Positions 35,119-43,875 of a stretch of DNA of 64,000 bases are shown here, in pieces. The notes below the pieces were generated by a model that saw only the letters and a list, made by a program, of their open reading frames with translations, was not told where the DNA came from and did not search any database. How positions within the stretch are numbered: position 1 is the stretch's first letter; the number at the start of each line of letters is the position of its first letter. The stretch lies in IMG/VR virus record IMGVR_UViG_3300033153_008183, positions 16,918 through 80,917 of that record; one strand, given 5' to 3'. The stretch is from a virus. Position numbers and translations under genes: made by a program.

Positions 35119-36475
35119 CTGATTCCTCTTTTTGCTTAATTATCTCTTCCTCTTCTTCAATAGGATATGGTCCTATTGCATTTGGATCAAACACACCATC
35201 TAAAAGTTCAGTTTCAAAACTATACTCACCTGTAAATCTTGAATTTCTAACCTCTTCTGGTAATAGCACCCCTAACTCTAAATATATTTTATCAGTTTTA
35301 GCTTGCTCCCCTCGCATTGAATTTGCTTCCTGCACACTTGGTTCCCAGGGATTATTAAAATCAAAAGACACTTCTTTACCTGTCATATGTTTTAAAAGAG
35401 TAGTAAGAACTCCTTCCATCTGCAGTTCCTGCTGTCCGGTGAGATAGGCATTATAGTTACGTTCATCCATTTCGCCTTTGTTATTTAGGCCGCTTGCTTG
35501 ACGGCCGAACAAACGACTTGCCGGAATATTAGTGACTCCAGAAAGAACCATCATGAACTTATCCCAAAGTTCCGGAACACCAGCTAACTGTGGAGTATTC
35601 CGGAAAAAATCCTCATCACCTTCAGAATCCAGGAATACAGCATTTAGTATTGATTTAGCCTGATTCATAGTCTCCATACGATTTGCCATTATCTCAGCAC
35701 CATTTTCTGACTGAAGAATCTCTCGTAAACCGGCAATTTTATAAATAGCAACAATTATTTCGGTTCCCAGATTACCCATTCCCTGTTCAAATGTGCCGTA
35801 TCTGGATAATTGATTATAAATACTCTGAACTACACCTGTACCCCAATACATATATTCTTCTTCATCTACAGTACCAGTAGAAAACATACTGGTGAATCCC
35901 GGATCAGTTACAACTGGAATAGGATCTCCTTTGATTATCAGACACTGAGTTGCATGTACTTTAAAAGAATTATTCTGATTACCACCTGGTGTCACTTCAA
36001 ACAGGACCGGTTCACCATATCTACTTGGATCCGATTTTCCATCTTCCCATTTTATTACTTTAATTTGACTGGCAGAAAATACCTTCAACTGCCTGATATC
36101 CAGCTTCTCACCATCTTTGTAAGGTTTCTCACGAGGTTTACTTGATACCATCCAGATAACACCACCGCGGAACAGCCTTGCCCAGCTAATAGCAGTATTA
36201 AAAGCAGCCTTTGCTTTTAATTTTTTTAACTGCTTAAGAATATCAGAATCCCCATCATCAGATAATGATATCCAGGCCCTTGTCATATCGTCAGCAGGTG
36301 CTTTTATTAGTTTTTTAACCCATCCATCTCCAGCAAACATACTGGCAAGTTCAAGATCAGAAACAACTTTAAAATCTCCAAATGAAGTATCTTTAGTGAC
36401 ATCCTGCCTTCCACCAAATCCCTTATAGATATTATCCCAACCATCCTGTCGAATTATTTTACTATTTTCAGTCAT
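35105..36475 (-). CDS. Portal protein (DUF1073-like)
   Basis: The 456-residue protein fits the DUF1073/Phage_portal_3 family: SMFAGDGWVKKLIKAPADDM near the start, AISWARLFRGGVIWM, then WGTGVVQSIYNQLSRYGTFE and MMVLSGVTNIPASRLFGRQA. It forms the ring through which DNA enters the capsid. The acidic last 30 residues are common. The neighbours (TerL before, gpF after) agree. Confidence 0.9.
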   Translation of the reverse strand: MTENSKIIRQDGWDNIYKGFGGRQDVTKDTSFGDFKVVSDLELASMFAGDGWVKKLIKAPADDMTRAWISLSDDGDSDILKQLKKLKAKAAFNTAISWARLFRGGVIWMVSSKPREKPYKDGEKLDIRQLKVFSASQIKVIKWEDGKSDPSRYGEPVLFEVTPGGNQNNSFKVHATQCLIIKGDPIPVVTDPGFTSMFSTGTVDEEEYMYWGTGVVQSIYNQLSRYGTFEQGMGNLGTEIIVAIYKIAGLREILQSENGAEIMANRMETMNQAKSILNAVFLDSEGDEDFFRNTPQLAGVPELWDKFMMVLSGVTNIPASRLFGRQASGLNNKGEMDERNYNAYLTGQQELQMEGVLTTLLKHMTGKEVSFDFNNPWEPSVQEANSMRGEQAKTDKIYLELGVLLPEEVRNSRFTGEYSFETELLDGVFDPNAIGPYPIEEEEEIIKQKEESDESV

Positions 36476-36490
36476 ATCAAACTCCCTTTA

Positions 36491-37939
36491 TCACGAGTAC
36501 AGATATCCATATCTGCTTCCCCCGTCTTCCGGATGTAACCATTGTCTTTGTAAACTACTCATAGAGTCTGGTGCATCATTCGGTTCCTGTCCATCCATGT
36601 AATCAATAACCTGTTCCAGATATTCCGGATCAGTAAGAGGAGTCCAATCTATCCTCTCCCAGTATCGTTTACCATAAGTCTGAATCTTCATATCTTTGTT
36701 AGTGACTTCAAAATATTCAGAAACCTGTGGTCTATGGTTTATAATACCATCTTTTGCCAATCTGTCTATAGCTCGTTGCAATTCTTTTTCTCCAAAACCC
36801 TTATCAGCATTACTTTCAATAAAAATTTTTCTAACAAATCTGGCAGAACAATCTTTTACAATTCTAATTGCCACATCTGAAATAGCTGTCGCATCTCCGG
36901 AGGATGCTTTAGAAAAATCGTCATAAAATAATTGACCAAAACCTTGAATCCGTTTATTACTATGCAGTTGCATCACTGTGTAAGCGCCAGTATGCTGTCC
37001 AGCGTATTTTGCATCTACATGAGCATAACTGTTTCGCCAGGGCTCTGCAGGAGCAAAACAAGGATCTTGAAAGATCATATCACTGGCAGCAACGTGCTGG
37101 AGCATATAATTACAATTAAAAAGCACATCTGTAGTATATTTTTTCTTATAAGCAATATCTTCCGGAGTTAAAATACCAACTCTATCAACATCAAACTTCA
37201 TATGAGGAGCTGGAGGTGTAATTGTCCATCCATCTTTTTTATGCCAGGGAGTTCCTTCGTGTATCAATCTGGCACCGGGATCTAATACATTTGTAATTAC
37301 TTCTCTCATGTACTCAATAGTTTCATCACGTTTTGCTTCTGAAACTCGATCATCTAATGTGATAATATCACACAGAACAATTACATCATAATGAGCTCCG
37401 GTTATATTAGTTCCAATTCCATAAGCATCCAGATTTCCTTCTTTAGAATTTGTTGTTTTAAAATTCCAGGTAATACTTGCTTCTTTCTTTCTAATTTCCC
37501 TGGGAGCAATTCCATAAATGGCCTGAAACAAATCTTTCATGACAGCAGACCGCATAAAGGCCCTGACAACCCCAGAAATAGATGCAGCCTCTGTGTAACT
37601 TTTTCTAATGATTGCAATACGTGCATTGGGAAAAGTCAAAAGATGTCTGACAATTCCAATTACAGTAACTGCAGAAGTTTTATAACTTCCTCTGTGTGCC
37701 TGAAGAGCATTTATATTTTGGTGAGTGTCCCACATGGAAGTGATCCATCCACTGTGAAGGGGAAGTAACTTTTCAAACCCTAAACTATGACCTAGTAAAT
37801 GGGGTTGTGAAAAAACAGTTTTCCGGATAAGTCTTTCAACATCAAGACTTATGGTTTTCTTTTTTAAAAATTGTCTGGATTTACCTCCGGGAATTCCCGG
37901 AGGTCTGCCTACTTTTCTTTTTGTCTTTTCTATGATCAC
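36491..37939 (-). CDS. terL: Terminase large subunit
   Basis: The 482-residue protein starts at GTG 37939 with a TAGTG overlap. The N-terminus is basic (KRKVGRPPGIPGGKSR, AT-hook-like). The ATPase has a Walker A variant AHRGSYKTSA (81-90), Walker B near VIVLCDIITLDD (about 186-197) and the coupling segment HEGTPWHK (228-235). The nuclease domain starts with HVDAKYAG, with Asp at 309. It packages DNA into proheads together with TerS. Confidence 0.93.
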   Translation of the reverse strand: MIIEKTKRKVGRPPGIPGGKSRQFLKKKTISLDVERLIRKTVFSQPHLLGHSLGFEKLLPLHSGWITSMWDTHQNINALQAHRGSYKTSAVTVIGIVRHLLTFPNARIAIIRKSYTEAASISGVVRAFMRSAVMKDLFQAIYGIAPREIRKKEASITWNFKTTNSKEGNLDAYGIGTNITGAHYDVIVLCDIITLDDRVSEAKRDETIEYMREVITNVLDPGARLIHEGTPWHKKDGWTITPPAPHMKFDVDRVGILTPEDIAYKKKYTTDVLFNCNYMLQHVAASDMIFQDPCFAPAEPWRNSYAHVDAKYAGQHTGAYTVMQLHSNKRIQGFGQLFYDDFSKASSGDATAISDVAIRIVKDCSARFVRKIFIESNADKGFGEKELQRAIDRLAKDGIINHRPQVSEYFEVTNKDMKIQTYGKRYWERIDWTPLTDPEYLEQVIDYMDGQEPNDAPDSMSSLQRQWLHPEDGGSRYGYLYS

Positions 37940-38910
37940 TAAGAGGATCCATTACTTTCTTCAACAGTCTGCATTTGAGCTCTACGTCCTGCAGCTTCTG
38001 CCATCTGTGCCATCTTTGCAATACCTTCACCCATCTTTGCAAGTCCGGTATCGGAATCTTCATAGAGTTTAATATACTTGGAAAGTTCCCTTCTGGCCTC
38101 ACCACGATTAGCAAGTTTAATTTCATAAGTCACAACATTAGTATTTTTAGGATGCATATTTGTTTTGATACTTTCAACACAACATCTCCACTCCAGAGGA
38201 ATATCATCAAGACTTGTAAATCTTGGACTTCCATTTCCATTGATAAACATTGCCGGATCATAAAAAGCCTGTTTGTAAAGTTGTCCGATAATATCATTTT
38301 TCAAAGTCATACTCATGGAATCAATTTCCCATTCCAGAATACGTTGGATACCCTGCCTGATATTATCTCTCCTCATCCACTGCTGGGCCTGGTATCGTGC
38401 TGCAACTCTATTTGCATCTGTAGCAAACTCTCCACTCTTAAGTCGCACCATAGCCTCTGTTGCATTTCTGTGAAGCATATATAAATAAATAAAAATAATT
38501 TCATTATCTTCAAGTTTCAAATCAACCAGACTTTCTTTTATGAGTTCTGCAGAATGAGCTTCCCCTTCACGTTTACGAACAAGGTCCATTTCAAAATTCA
38601 TATTTAATTTTTCCGGGAGCCGATACCGGTCAAGATATTTATCCGGATCTTTTATCCACCGATAAAAAGTATCACTGGAGATTCCATATTTTTTTATTAT
38701 ATGAATCCGGGGAACTCGCTTTGCATCCTCTTGCAGGATTTTTCGGATCTTATCATATTTTGGAAGTTGCCTTGCCCGGAAAGTTGCAAGAGGCAACCCG
38801 GCTTCTTCAGCATCCTTTGCTTCTTTTAAAATTAAAGCCGCTGTTTCTGCTGCTTCCCCAACAGTCTCTTCAATTATACTTCCATATTCATCTGTTTCAA
38901 ATGCTCTCAT
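37939..38910 (-). CDS. Terminase small subunit
   Basis: The 323-residue protein is directly before and coupled to the large subunit. It has a helix-turn-helix around KKYGISSDTFYRWIKDPDKY (about 73-92), helical middle domains and a C-terminal helical region (LYEDSDTGLAKMGEGIAKMA) likely for contact with TerL. It is longer than most small terminases. The middle part may serve oligomerisation. Confidence 0.8.
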   Translation of the reverse strand: MRAFETDEYGSIIEETVGEAAETAALILKEAKDAEEAGLPLATFRARQLPKYDKIRKILQEDAKRVPRIHIIKKYGISSDTFYRWIKDPDKYLDRYRLPEKLNMNFEMDLVRKREGEAHSAELIKESLVDLKLEDNEIIFIYLYMLHRNATEAMVRLKSGEFATDANRVAARYQAQQWMRRDNIRQGIQRILEWEIDSMSMTLKNDIIGQLYKQAFYDPAMFINGNGSPRFTSLDDIPLEWRCCVESIKTNMHPKNTNVVTYEIKLANRGEARRELSKYIKLYEDSDTGLAKMGEGIAKMAQMAEAAGRRAQMQTVEESNGSS

Positions 38911-38942
38911 GAAAACAAGTATAACTCACAAAACTGGTAATG

Positions 38943-39353
38943 TCAAACAGAATCAAAAGCATCATAAATAATTTTCTTTTTATGCAGCTTCGCTTCTTTT
39001 CTCATATTCGCAGTTCCACTTCCTCCTGGAAACAGAAAAACGTAATCAGTATAAGCAGCCATTTCCCGATTTCGATTATGGCCTGCAATACAGTTATATC
39101 TGCTTCCGTCCCATCTCTCTTTCACAATGCATGGATCCACAGTTAAATCATCCCATAAAGCCGGAAATGGTTTTACTTTTAAATCCAGAATATCTGCACA
39201 GAATTCTCCAAACTCATCAGCCCCAGAAGCTTTCCCGGAAACGATTATTTTTATATTATATTTCCGAACCATTTTCCGCACTAATTTAAAATCGGAAAGG
39301 GAACCATCAAAGTCTCTTCTTCCTGCTATCACGCAACGCTTATTATTTTTCAC
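38943..39353 (-). CDS. SLOG-fold protein (DUF2493/YspA-like)
   Basis: The 136-residue protein starts at GTG 39353 after AAGGAGTTCACTTC. It has the SLOG/YAcAr pattern: CVIAGRRDFDG at the start, VSGKASGADEFGE in the middle, NREMAAYTDYVFLFPGGSGT and NMRKEA. These domains bind nucleotides or nucleotide-derived ligands. A few phages carry them with unknown roles. It precedes the terminase operon. Confidence 0.85.
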   Translation of the reverse strand: MKNNKRCVIAGRRDFDGSLSDFKLVRKMVRKYNIKIIVSGKASGADEFGEFCADILDLKVKPFPALWDDLTVDPCIVKERWDGSRYNCIAGHNRNREMAAYTDYVFLFPGGSGTANMRKEAKLHKKKIIYDAFDSV

Positions 39354-39375
39354 GAAGTGAACTCCTTACATATTT

Positions 39376-39381
39376 ATTATA
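39376..39381 (-). promoter_or_regulatory. Candidate -10 box of a leftward promoter
   Basis: TATAAT on the minus strand, 23 bases before the GTG of the SLOG gene. No good -35 box is at 17 bases, so it would need an activator or phage factor. It would serve the SLOG-terminase operon. Confidence 0.3.
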
Positions 39382-39463
39382 GATTAAATAAATAAAAACG
39401 GTATTACTATTTTTACCGGAAAGAAATTATCTTTTTAATTTTTTACGTTTTTCGAAGAAAACG

Positions 39464-39498
39464 GTAAAGTATCTATAAGTTTACTTATAGTACTTTAC
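39464..39498. promoter_or_regulatory. Long palindrome, probable operator
   Basis: GTAAAGTA-T-CTATAAGT, TT, ACTTATAG-TACTTTAC form a near-perfect dyad of 16-17 bases per arm with one bulged T. It lies in the gap between the SLOG gene and a 111-residue gene. AT-rich and without a U-tract, it looks more like a protein-binding site than a terminator. Confidence 0.45.
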
Positions 39499-39531
39499 TC
39501 TAAGACTATGTTCTTATAGCTCGGCCTTTTC

Positions 39532-39563
39532 GACAATTGTTGATTTATGACAATAGTTGATTT
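39532..39563. repeat. Two 17-bp-phased GACAATWGTTGATTT repeats
   Basis: GACAATTGTTGATTT (39532) and GACAATAGTTGATTT (39549) are direct repeats exactly 17 bases apart. The same 17-base phase of CAATTG occurs again at 40752, 40769 and 40786, so these look like binding sites for one regulator. Confidence 0.5.
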
Positions 39564-39634
39564 TAATAAGTACAAAATAGTGATAAATTTTAAAACCAAC
39601 TATCTGCATATGGGTGCAAAAGTTGAATTACAAT

Positions 39635-39970
39635 TTATTCTGGAATTTCATATGCAGATATGGTAAATCCAGTATCATTCATAAGGAATCCCGGACCTGT
39701 AAACAGTACAGTTCTAAACTCTTTCCGGTTATCTACAACACTCCGGATTACCAGATTAAAAACCTGCAGAACATCTGGTTTTTCCGGCATGTTGTAATGG
39801 GATAAAATATCACATAGAACTTCTTCTTTTTTCCGCAATACAGGTATTTTATTTTTCCCTATTATCTCAACAGTCTCCCCCAGATCCCTGGTTATCCCAA
39901 CTCTGGTAATCTGCTCAATATTATCAATTAAAACATTACCATTTTCCGTATTCATCATCTTTAAAATCAT
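39635..39970 (-). CDS. Unknown 111-residue protein
   Basis: The start ATG at 39970 (MILKMMNTENGNVLI) follows TATGGAGGATTTT. The protein is small and soluble, with VGITRDLGETVEIIGKNKIP and SVVDNRKEFRTVLFTGPGFL. No family recognised. It is the first leftward gene of the control region and could be an early or regulatory protein. Confidence 0.65.
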   Translation of the reverse strand: MILKMMNTENGNVLIDNIEQITRVGITRDLGETVEIIGKNKIPVLRKKEEVLCDILSHYNMPEKPDVLQVFNLVIRSVVDNRKEFRTVLFTGPGFLMNDTGFTISAYEIPE

Positions 39971-39996
39971 AAAATCCTCCATATATCTTAAATACT

Positions 39997-40002
39997 ATTA
40001 TA
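39997..40002 (-). promoter_or_regulatory. Candidate -10 box, leftward
   Basis: TATAAT on the minus strand, 27 bases before the ATG at 39970. The -35 region is poor. It could drive the 111-residue gene. Confidence 0.35.
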
Positions 40003-40090
40003 CACGAATTCCGGGGAAATAAAACTAAAGATTCATATTGCTTGTTAAAAGTCATTTAAACGACAGTACAGGATTATGTTTTATTATTTT

Positions 40091-40215
40091 TAGCACAATA
40101 TCGTCAAAATTATAAAAGTATCAAATCGAATACAATAACAGTACAAGGCAAAAATCCAGTTTACACACATACAATGAAGAATAAACGTAATATTTTAATT
40201 AGCACAATATTGTCA
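40091..40215. repeat. Direct repeat TAGCACAATATYGTCA, two copies
   Basis: Copies at 40091-40106 and 40200-40215 differ in one base and are 109 bases apart. The second has a symmetric ACAATATTGT core. They may be operators. Confidence 0.4.
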
Positions 40216-40691
40216 TACTCTCAAAAACCATATAAATACCCACATTTCTTATAAATTTTTTATAGAAAATAAGGATCAACTTAAATACAGCTCAGATTTA
40301 CATATAAACACTGCAGAAACACTCTAAACTACTCCGTAGAAGTGCTACAGACAACAATAACAGCTGCAGGAGCAATACAGACAGCAGGACCGGAGAAAAG
40401 GTACCAGAAACACAGTAAGGAGTGTATAGAGAGGCAGGAGAAGCATATTAGGACAATAACTATAATAAAAATTTTTATAGTATACATAAGTAACATACTC
40501 TATAGAGAGGTATTATCATATAAAATTTAGAGTTAAAACCCCCACACCCCTATACCAGGTGCCCCTGCCCCCTGCTGCCTTTCTGCCCATACTACAATAG
40601 CAGATATCAACAATAGCCATATTATAACAATTGCTATATTGCTTGTGGGGTTGTCCTTTAATTCAATAGAGAATTTCATTTTGATTTAACT

Positions 40692-40812
40692 CTATGCTAT
40701 ATATAGACTTGTTAGTAACTTGTTGATAATAAACTGTTGATAACTTACATGCAATTGTCACTTAGTTACAATTGTTGAATGATTGCAATTGCATAATCTG
40801 TCTATAGCATAG
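40692..40812. repeat. Iteron-like array between inverted CTATGCTATA arms
   Basis: Arms CTATGCTATATATAGAC (40692) and GTCTATAGCATAG (40800) enclose two TGTTGATAA copies 14 bases apart (40721, 40735) and three CAATTG cores exactly 17 bases apart (40752, 40769, 40786). The arrangement resembles iterons or a cooperative operator. Confidence 0.5.
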
Positions 40813-41248
40813 TTTAAATGGGAAGATGTAAAGAGTATAGTTACCACTTCTTACTACTTAATTACATAGGTTTTATTATTTATATATTACTACTATTTCT
40901 ATTGTTATACTTATTAAGAACTATCTTCAATATTACTATGCTTGTATTCTATTGTACTTATCCTGTTATAGTTTATTCTATTCATTGCTATTATTCACTC
41001 TATTCATTGCTATTATATCTATGATCATTATACCTATGCATATCGGATTAAATTATATCTATATCTCCTTTTGTATCCTATGCAATAACTCTTGTATTCA
41101 TCCGGTTATATTCTTACTTACTATCCTTGCAATTGTATCTATTCTATTATTCACTTATCTATCATTATTTCACTGTTCAAACTGGACAAAATTTCCCTAA
41201 AAACTACTTAATATTTGTACAGTAAAAAAATAATTTATTTTACTATTT

Positions 41249-41282
41249 ATATGTCAAATGACCAATAAATCGTTTGACATAT
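41249..41282. promoter_or_regulatory. Operator dyad ATATGTCAAA / TTTGACATAT
   Basis: Perfect 10-base arms (41249-41258, 41273-41282) with a 14-base spacer. The right arm contains the -35 box of the adjacent promoter, so a bound protein would block RNA polymerase. Confidence 0.55.
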
Positions 41283-41302
41283 GAATCTATTAATATTATA
41301 CT
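41274..41302 (+). promoter_or_regulatory. Strong sigma70-type rightward promoter
   Basis: TTGACA (41274-41279), a 17-base spacer and TATACT (41297-41302). It lies 215 bases before the first rightward gene and overlaps a dyad. Confidence 0.7.
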
Positions 41303-41439
41303 CATATTAGATAGTAAGTAAACAGATAAGTTTTTATTATCTTAAAAAGGCAGTTCTGACAACCTGCAAATATTGACATAAAAAACAGTGAATATCTTAG
41401 TATATATACTGTACCATTCAAATGAAAATGCTTGTGTTT

Positions 41440-41463
41440 ATACCCTTTATTTACAAAGGGTAT
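41440..41463 (+). promoter_or_regulatory. Leader stem-loop, copy 1
   Basis: ATACCCTTT and AAAGGGTAT form a perfect 9-bp stem with a 6-base loop. It is followed by TTGCATGATTATTTTAC and then the ribosome site of the 56-residue gene. A module with the same flanks but another stem precedes the gene at 42269. Confidence 0.6.
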
Positions 41464-41516
41464 TTGCATGATTATTTTACAATCAAAATAAATAGAGTTT
41501 AAAAGGATGTTTAATT

Positions 41517-41687
41517 ATGACCGCAACAGAAAAAATGATAAGTAGATTAGACAATGCAAATAGATATCAGGCTGAAGTAACAAGAAACACAATTACACCA
41601 AAACCCGTAAATTACAGCTTTAATTCAGCAAGTGATTTTAATGTATTTGTTAATAGCAAAAAGTCTTTTTATGGGATAAACAAATAG
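41517..41687 (+). CDS. First rightward gene, 56-residue unknown protein
   Basis: The frame starts MTATEKMISRLDNANRYQAE after AAGGATGTTTAATT and ends at TAG 41687. It is polar, Asn- and Ser-rich and ends SKKSFYGINK. No family recognised. Its leader matches that of the 268-residue gene, which supports expression. Confidence 0.6.
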   Translation: MTATEKMISRLDNANRYQAEVTRNTITPKPVNYSFNSASDFNVFVNSKKSFYGINK

Positions 41688-41746
41688 TCAATAAATAATG
41701 GTGTATGCCGTTATTAAAAATAAATAAGGGAAATAGGTAAAACAAA

Positions 41747-42172
41747 ATGGAGACAACTAAAAAAGCAACATTTACAGTAAATGAATTGAAAGACAGTGTA
41801 AAAAGCAAAATGGAATTTGCCGGATTATATGCAAAGCTAGCAAGTGTAAAAACTGTTGAATACGGTATTAAGTCTATTATCAAAGCTGAAGAATTAGCAA
41901 AACAGACTGTTGAATTTTCAAGAGATAAACTTATTGAATTAAACAAGTTTTTTGAAAGTAGAAATATTAGTAAAATGGATCTTTTGACAATCATAATTGA
42001 AATTATCATCTATGCTGTTAGTATTATGTTGCTTACTAATACCGGATCTATCCTATTCTTAATAATTGCCTTAATAGATGTTTATTGCCTTTCTTACAAT
42101 TTGACCGGTTTATTCATGAATATAGCCTTAAACCGATCAAATAGAAAAACAGTAAAAGTACAAGCTTTATAA
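41747..42172 (+). CDS. Early membrane protein, 141 residues
   Basis: The N-terminal half is helical and charged (FTVNELKDSVKSKMEFAGLY). Two hydrophobic segments follow (LLTIIIEIIIYAVSIMLL, GSILFLIIALIDVYCLSYNL), then a basic end. It may sit in the inner membrane early in infection. Function unknown. Confidence 0.65.
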   Translation: METTKKATFTVNELKDSVKSKMEFAGLYAKLASVKTVEYGIKSIIKAEELAKQTVEFSRDKLIELNKFFESRNISKMDLLTIIIEIIIYAVSIMLLTNTGSILFLIIALIDVYCLSYNLTGLFMNIALNRSNRKTVKVQAL

Positions 42173-42191
42173 TCTTAAAATACTTGTATTT

Positions 42192-42217
42192 ACAGTCTAC
42201 CGTCAAAAGTAGACTGT
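42192..42217 (+). promoter_or_regulatory. Leader stem-loop, copy 2
   Basis: ACAGTCTAC and GTAGACTGT form a perfect 9-bp stem with an 8-base loop. The flanks AAAATACTTGTATTTAC and CTTTATGATTATTTTAC match copy 1, although the stem sequence differs. That is the pattern of a conserved structure. Confidence 0.6.
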
Positions 42218-42268
42218 CTTTATGATTATTTTACTATAATCAAATAAATATTATAAGGATGTTTAAAA

Positions 42269-43075
42269 ATGGAACAAAAAACGATTATGAGTAAAGAACA
42301 AGTAAAGGAGAGCAGGGAAGAAAGAGAATTCCGGCTTGCAAGGGAAGGGAAGAATTCAGCCCGTAATTATGCTGATAGTATGATTATGAGTAAAGAACAG
42401 ACCGGTTTCTGTCCATGTCAATTATGGGTGAATAACCATGAATTCAAGTCTATAAAGTTTACTGATAACATTGTACAGGCTTTTATAGGCAAGAAAAGAA
42501 AGACTATTCTCTATGAAATATGGGGTAAAGGTGGATTTGATAAAGATGAAGTAAACGAAGTATCAACGTCAAGGTTCCCAATGAGCTATGATGATTTTAG
42601 CGAATTCATTTATAGCGAATCTTCCCTTATATTTGTTGAAGCTTTACAATCTTATAATGCCTTGAAAGGTAGAAGTTTTTTATCATGGTACTGGTATAAA
42701 CTATCTGATTTAATGGTACGATTTTGGAGACAAGCCCATAAATTAGGTATGTCTAAAAACAGTCTTCAGGACTATACTGATATTGGACGACAAAATAATG
42801 TTGACAATTCCATGGTTATTTTCAGGGAAAGTCTATCTACTTATGGCCGGAATTTACTTCTTGAACTAGAAACCGGTATTGGTTTCAAGCTTAAAAAATC
42901 GGACGTCAATAAAAACGTTTCTTGTCATATGGGTAAACGAAATTTTTGGGATACCTTTATTAAAGATAAGAAAATTACTTTTAATCAATTTTCTATTGCG
43001 TGGGAAGAAATAAGGGAAGAATTCCAAAATTTGGAATTGAATAATACAGTCTTTACCATAGGCAAAACAGCATAA
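42269..43075 (+). CDS. Early protein with sigma region 2-like segment (268 residues)
   Basis: Residues of about 108-160 (SESSLIFVEALQSYNALKGR followed by FLSWYWYKLSDLMVRFWRQ) resemble sigma70 region 2, where an acidic start leads to EA---Y---KG--F--W--- and a basic helix. A short gene at 53461 has the same pattern. The rest is unfamiliar, so it could be a divergent phage sigma or an RNA polymerase-binding protein. The ribosome site AAGGATG precedes it. Confidence 0.5.
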   Translation: MEQKTIMSKEQVKESREEREFRLAREGKNSARNYADSMIMSKEQTGFCPCQLWVNNHEFKSIKFTDNIVQAFIGKKRKTILYEIWGKGGFDKDEVNEVSTSRFPMSYDDFSEFIYSESSLIFVEALQSYNALKGRSFLSWYWYKLSDLMVRFWRQAHKLGMSKNSLQDYTDIGRQNNVDNSMVIFRESLSTYGRNLLLELETGIGFKLKKSDVNKNVSCHMGKRNFWDTFIKDKKITFNQFSIAWEEIREEFQNLELNNTVFTIGKTA

Positions 43076-43098
43076 AACAAGCTGCACAAGCTTACTTT

Positions 43099-43134
43099 AG
43101 CCGGTTGATACTAATCTATCAATCGGCTTTTTTT
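43099..43134 (+). terminator. Rho-independent terminator after the 268-residue gene
   Basis: AGCCGGTTGATA and TATCAATCGGCT form a 12-bp stem (one G-U) with a 6-base loop, followed by seven T. Confidence 0.85.
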
Positions 43135-43271
43135 GTGTCTATAGGGAAGTGATAAAGCAATGAAAAAATTCAAAATTTGACTTTCCCTGGTGAATAAAAA
43201 TTTTTGAAAAATTCTGTCCAGTCTATACCTGATAATCTATAACAAAAAAACTAATATTCTTATGCAAATAA

Positions 43272-43293
43272 TTCATTTTAAACTGATAGTATA
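43272..43293 (+). promoter_or_regulatory. TTCAT-N10-CTGATAGTATA motif, copy 1
   Basis: TTCATTTTAAACTGATAGTATA. Identical spacing to the copies at 43876, 43956 and 49916. TAGTAT could be the -10 box of a phage-type promoter. Confidence 0.5.
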
Positions 43294-43300
43294 GTAACTA

Positions 43301-43335
43301 AAAAACAATGTTTAATTTATACATTGTTTTATAAC
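43301..43335 (+). terminator. Hairpin just after motif copy 1
   Basis: AAAACAATGT and ACATTGTTTT form a 10-bp stem with a 9-base loop and end in a short T run. It may attenuate a transcript starting at the motif. Confidence 0.4.
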
Positions 43336-43351
43336 ATCCTTTATTTATTTT

Positions 43352-43399
43352 GTGTTACAATCCGGTCAAATTATATCATCGGATTGTAACACGGTTTTT
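43352..43399 (+). terminator. Rho-independent terminator
   Basis: GTGTTACAATCCG and CGGATTGTAACAC form a perfect 13-bp stem with a 15-base loop, followed by GGTTTTTT. Confidence 0.75.
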
Positions 43400-43426
43400 T
43401 GTACAATAAAGGTGATAATCAGTCAA

Positions 43427-43454
43427 TTGTCGATTTGTTTTATTTGTTTATAAT
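43427..43454 (+). promoter_or_regulatory. Candidate promoter TTGTCG-N16-TATAAT
   Basis: The -10 box is perfect and the -35 matches four of six. It points toward the DnaA boxes. Confidence 0.45.
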
Positions 43455-43460
43455 CAAATA

Positions 43461-43489
43461 TTGACAAATAAAAAAAACAGTAAAATAAT
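43461..43489 (+). promoter_or_regulatory. Candidate promoter TTGACA-N17-AATAAT
   Basis: A perfect -35 box, 17-base spacing and five of six in the -10 box. No gene follows for about 650 bases, so a transcript could prime replication. Confidence 0.5.
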
Positions 43490-43600
43490 AGATTATTTTT
43501 AATAAATCAAATAGTAAAAAATTCTGATAGAAAATAACCGTAAAAAACAGTAGAAAATAGCAATGTTTTTATCGTGATTGTTTCACAAGCAAATTTGAAG

Positions 43601-43641
43601 TTATCCACAATGTCAACAGGTTATTAACAAAGTTATCCACA
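43601..43641. other. Candidate replication origin with two DnaA boxes
   Basis: TTATCCACA occurs at 43601-43609 and 43633-43641 in the same orientation, 32 bases apart (about three helical turns). A related TTATTAACA lies between them. The surroundings are very AT-rich and replication genes lie downstream. Confidence 0.6.
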
Positions 43642-43875
43642 AGTGATTACGTACTTTTCAAATTTTCGAATTTTTACATTTTTAAAAAAGTAAGCTCGGA
43701 TTCGCAGGGAAAATTTGAATTTTTTTTGAAAAACAATAGAGAGTTATAACAGTAAAGAATAAAACGGTATTCTCTCATATAATACAACAGTGTATTTTTT
43801 CCAGGATGATGACTGGACTAAAATTTTCACGTACTTTTCCTGGTATGAATAAAATTAAAAAATTTATGCATTTTT

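Larger units (their letters stand above)
39971..41516. other. AT-rich control region without convincing genes
   Basis: About 1.5 kb separates the leftward and rightward operons. It contains direct repeats TAGCACAATAT (40091, 40200), an inverted CTATGCTATA pair around CAATTG repeats (40692-40812), a 17-base repeat CTATTCATTGCTATTAT (40979, 41001), a dyad with a strong promoter (41249-41302) and a leader hairpin (41440). Frames inside it lack ribosome sites. Confidence 0.7.

Noticed and set aside
39127-39360. Plus-strand frame opposite the SLOG gene
   Set aside because: The SLOG protein on the other strand has clear family motifs, so this is its shadow.
40342-40530. 62-residue plus-strand frame in the control region
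   Set aside because: It has a GTG start without a ribosome site, and repeats and AT-rich sequence explain the open frame.
40818-41200. Two hydrophobic frames of 68 and 82 residues
   Set aside because: No ribosome site. The hydrophobicity follows from T-rich DNA, and a 17-base direct repeat lies inside.
41373-41410. Second TTGACA with TATACT further down
   Set aside because: The spacing (26 bases) is wrong. Only a weak TAGTAT at 19 bases is available.
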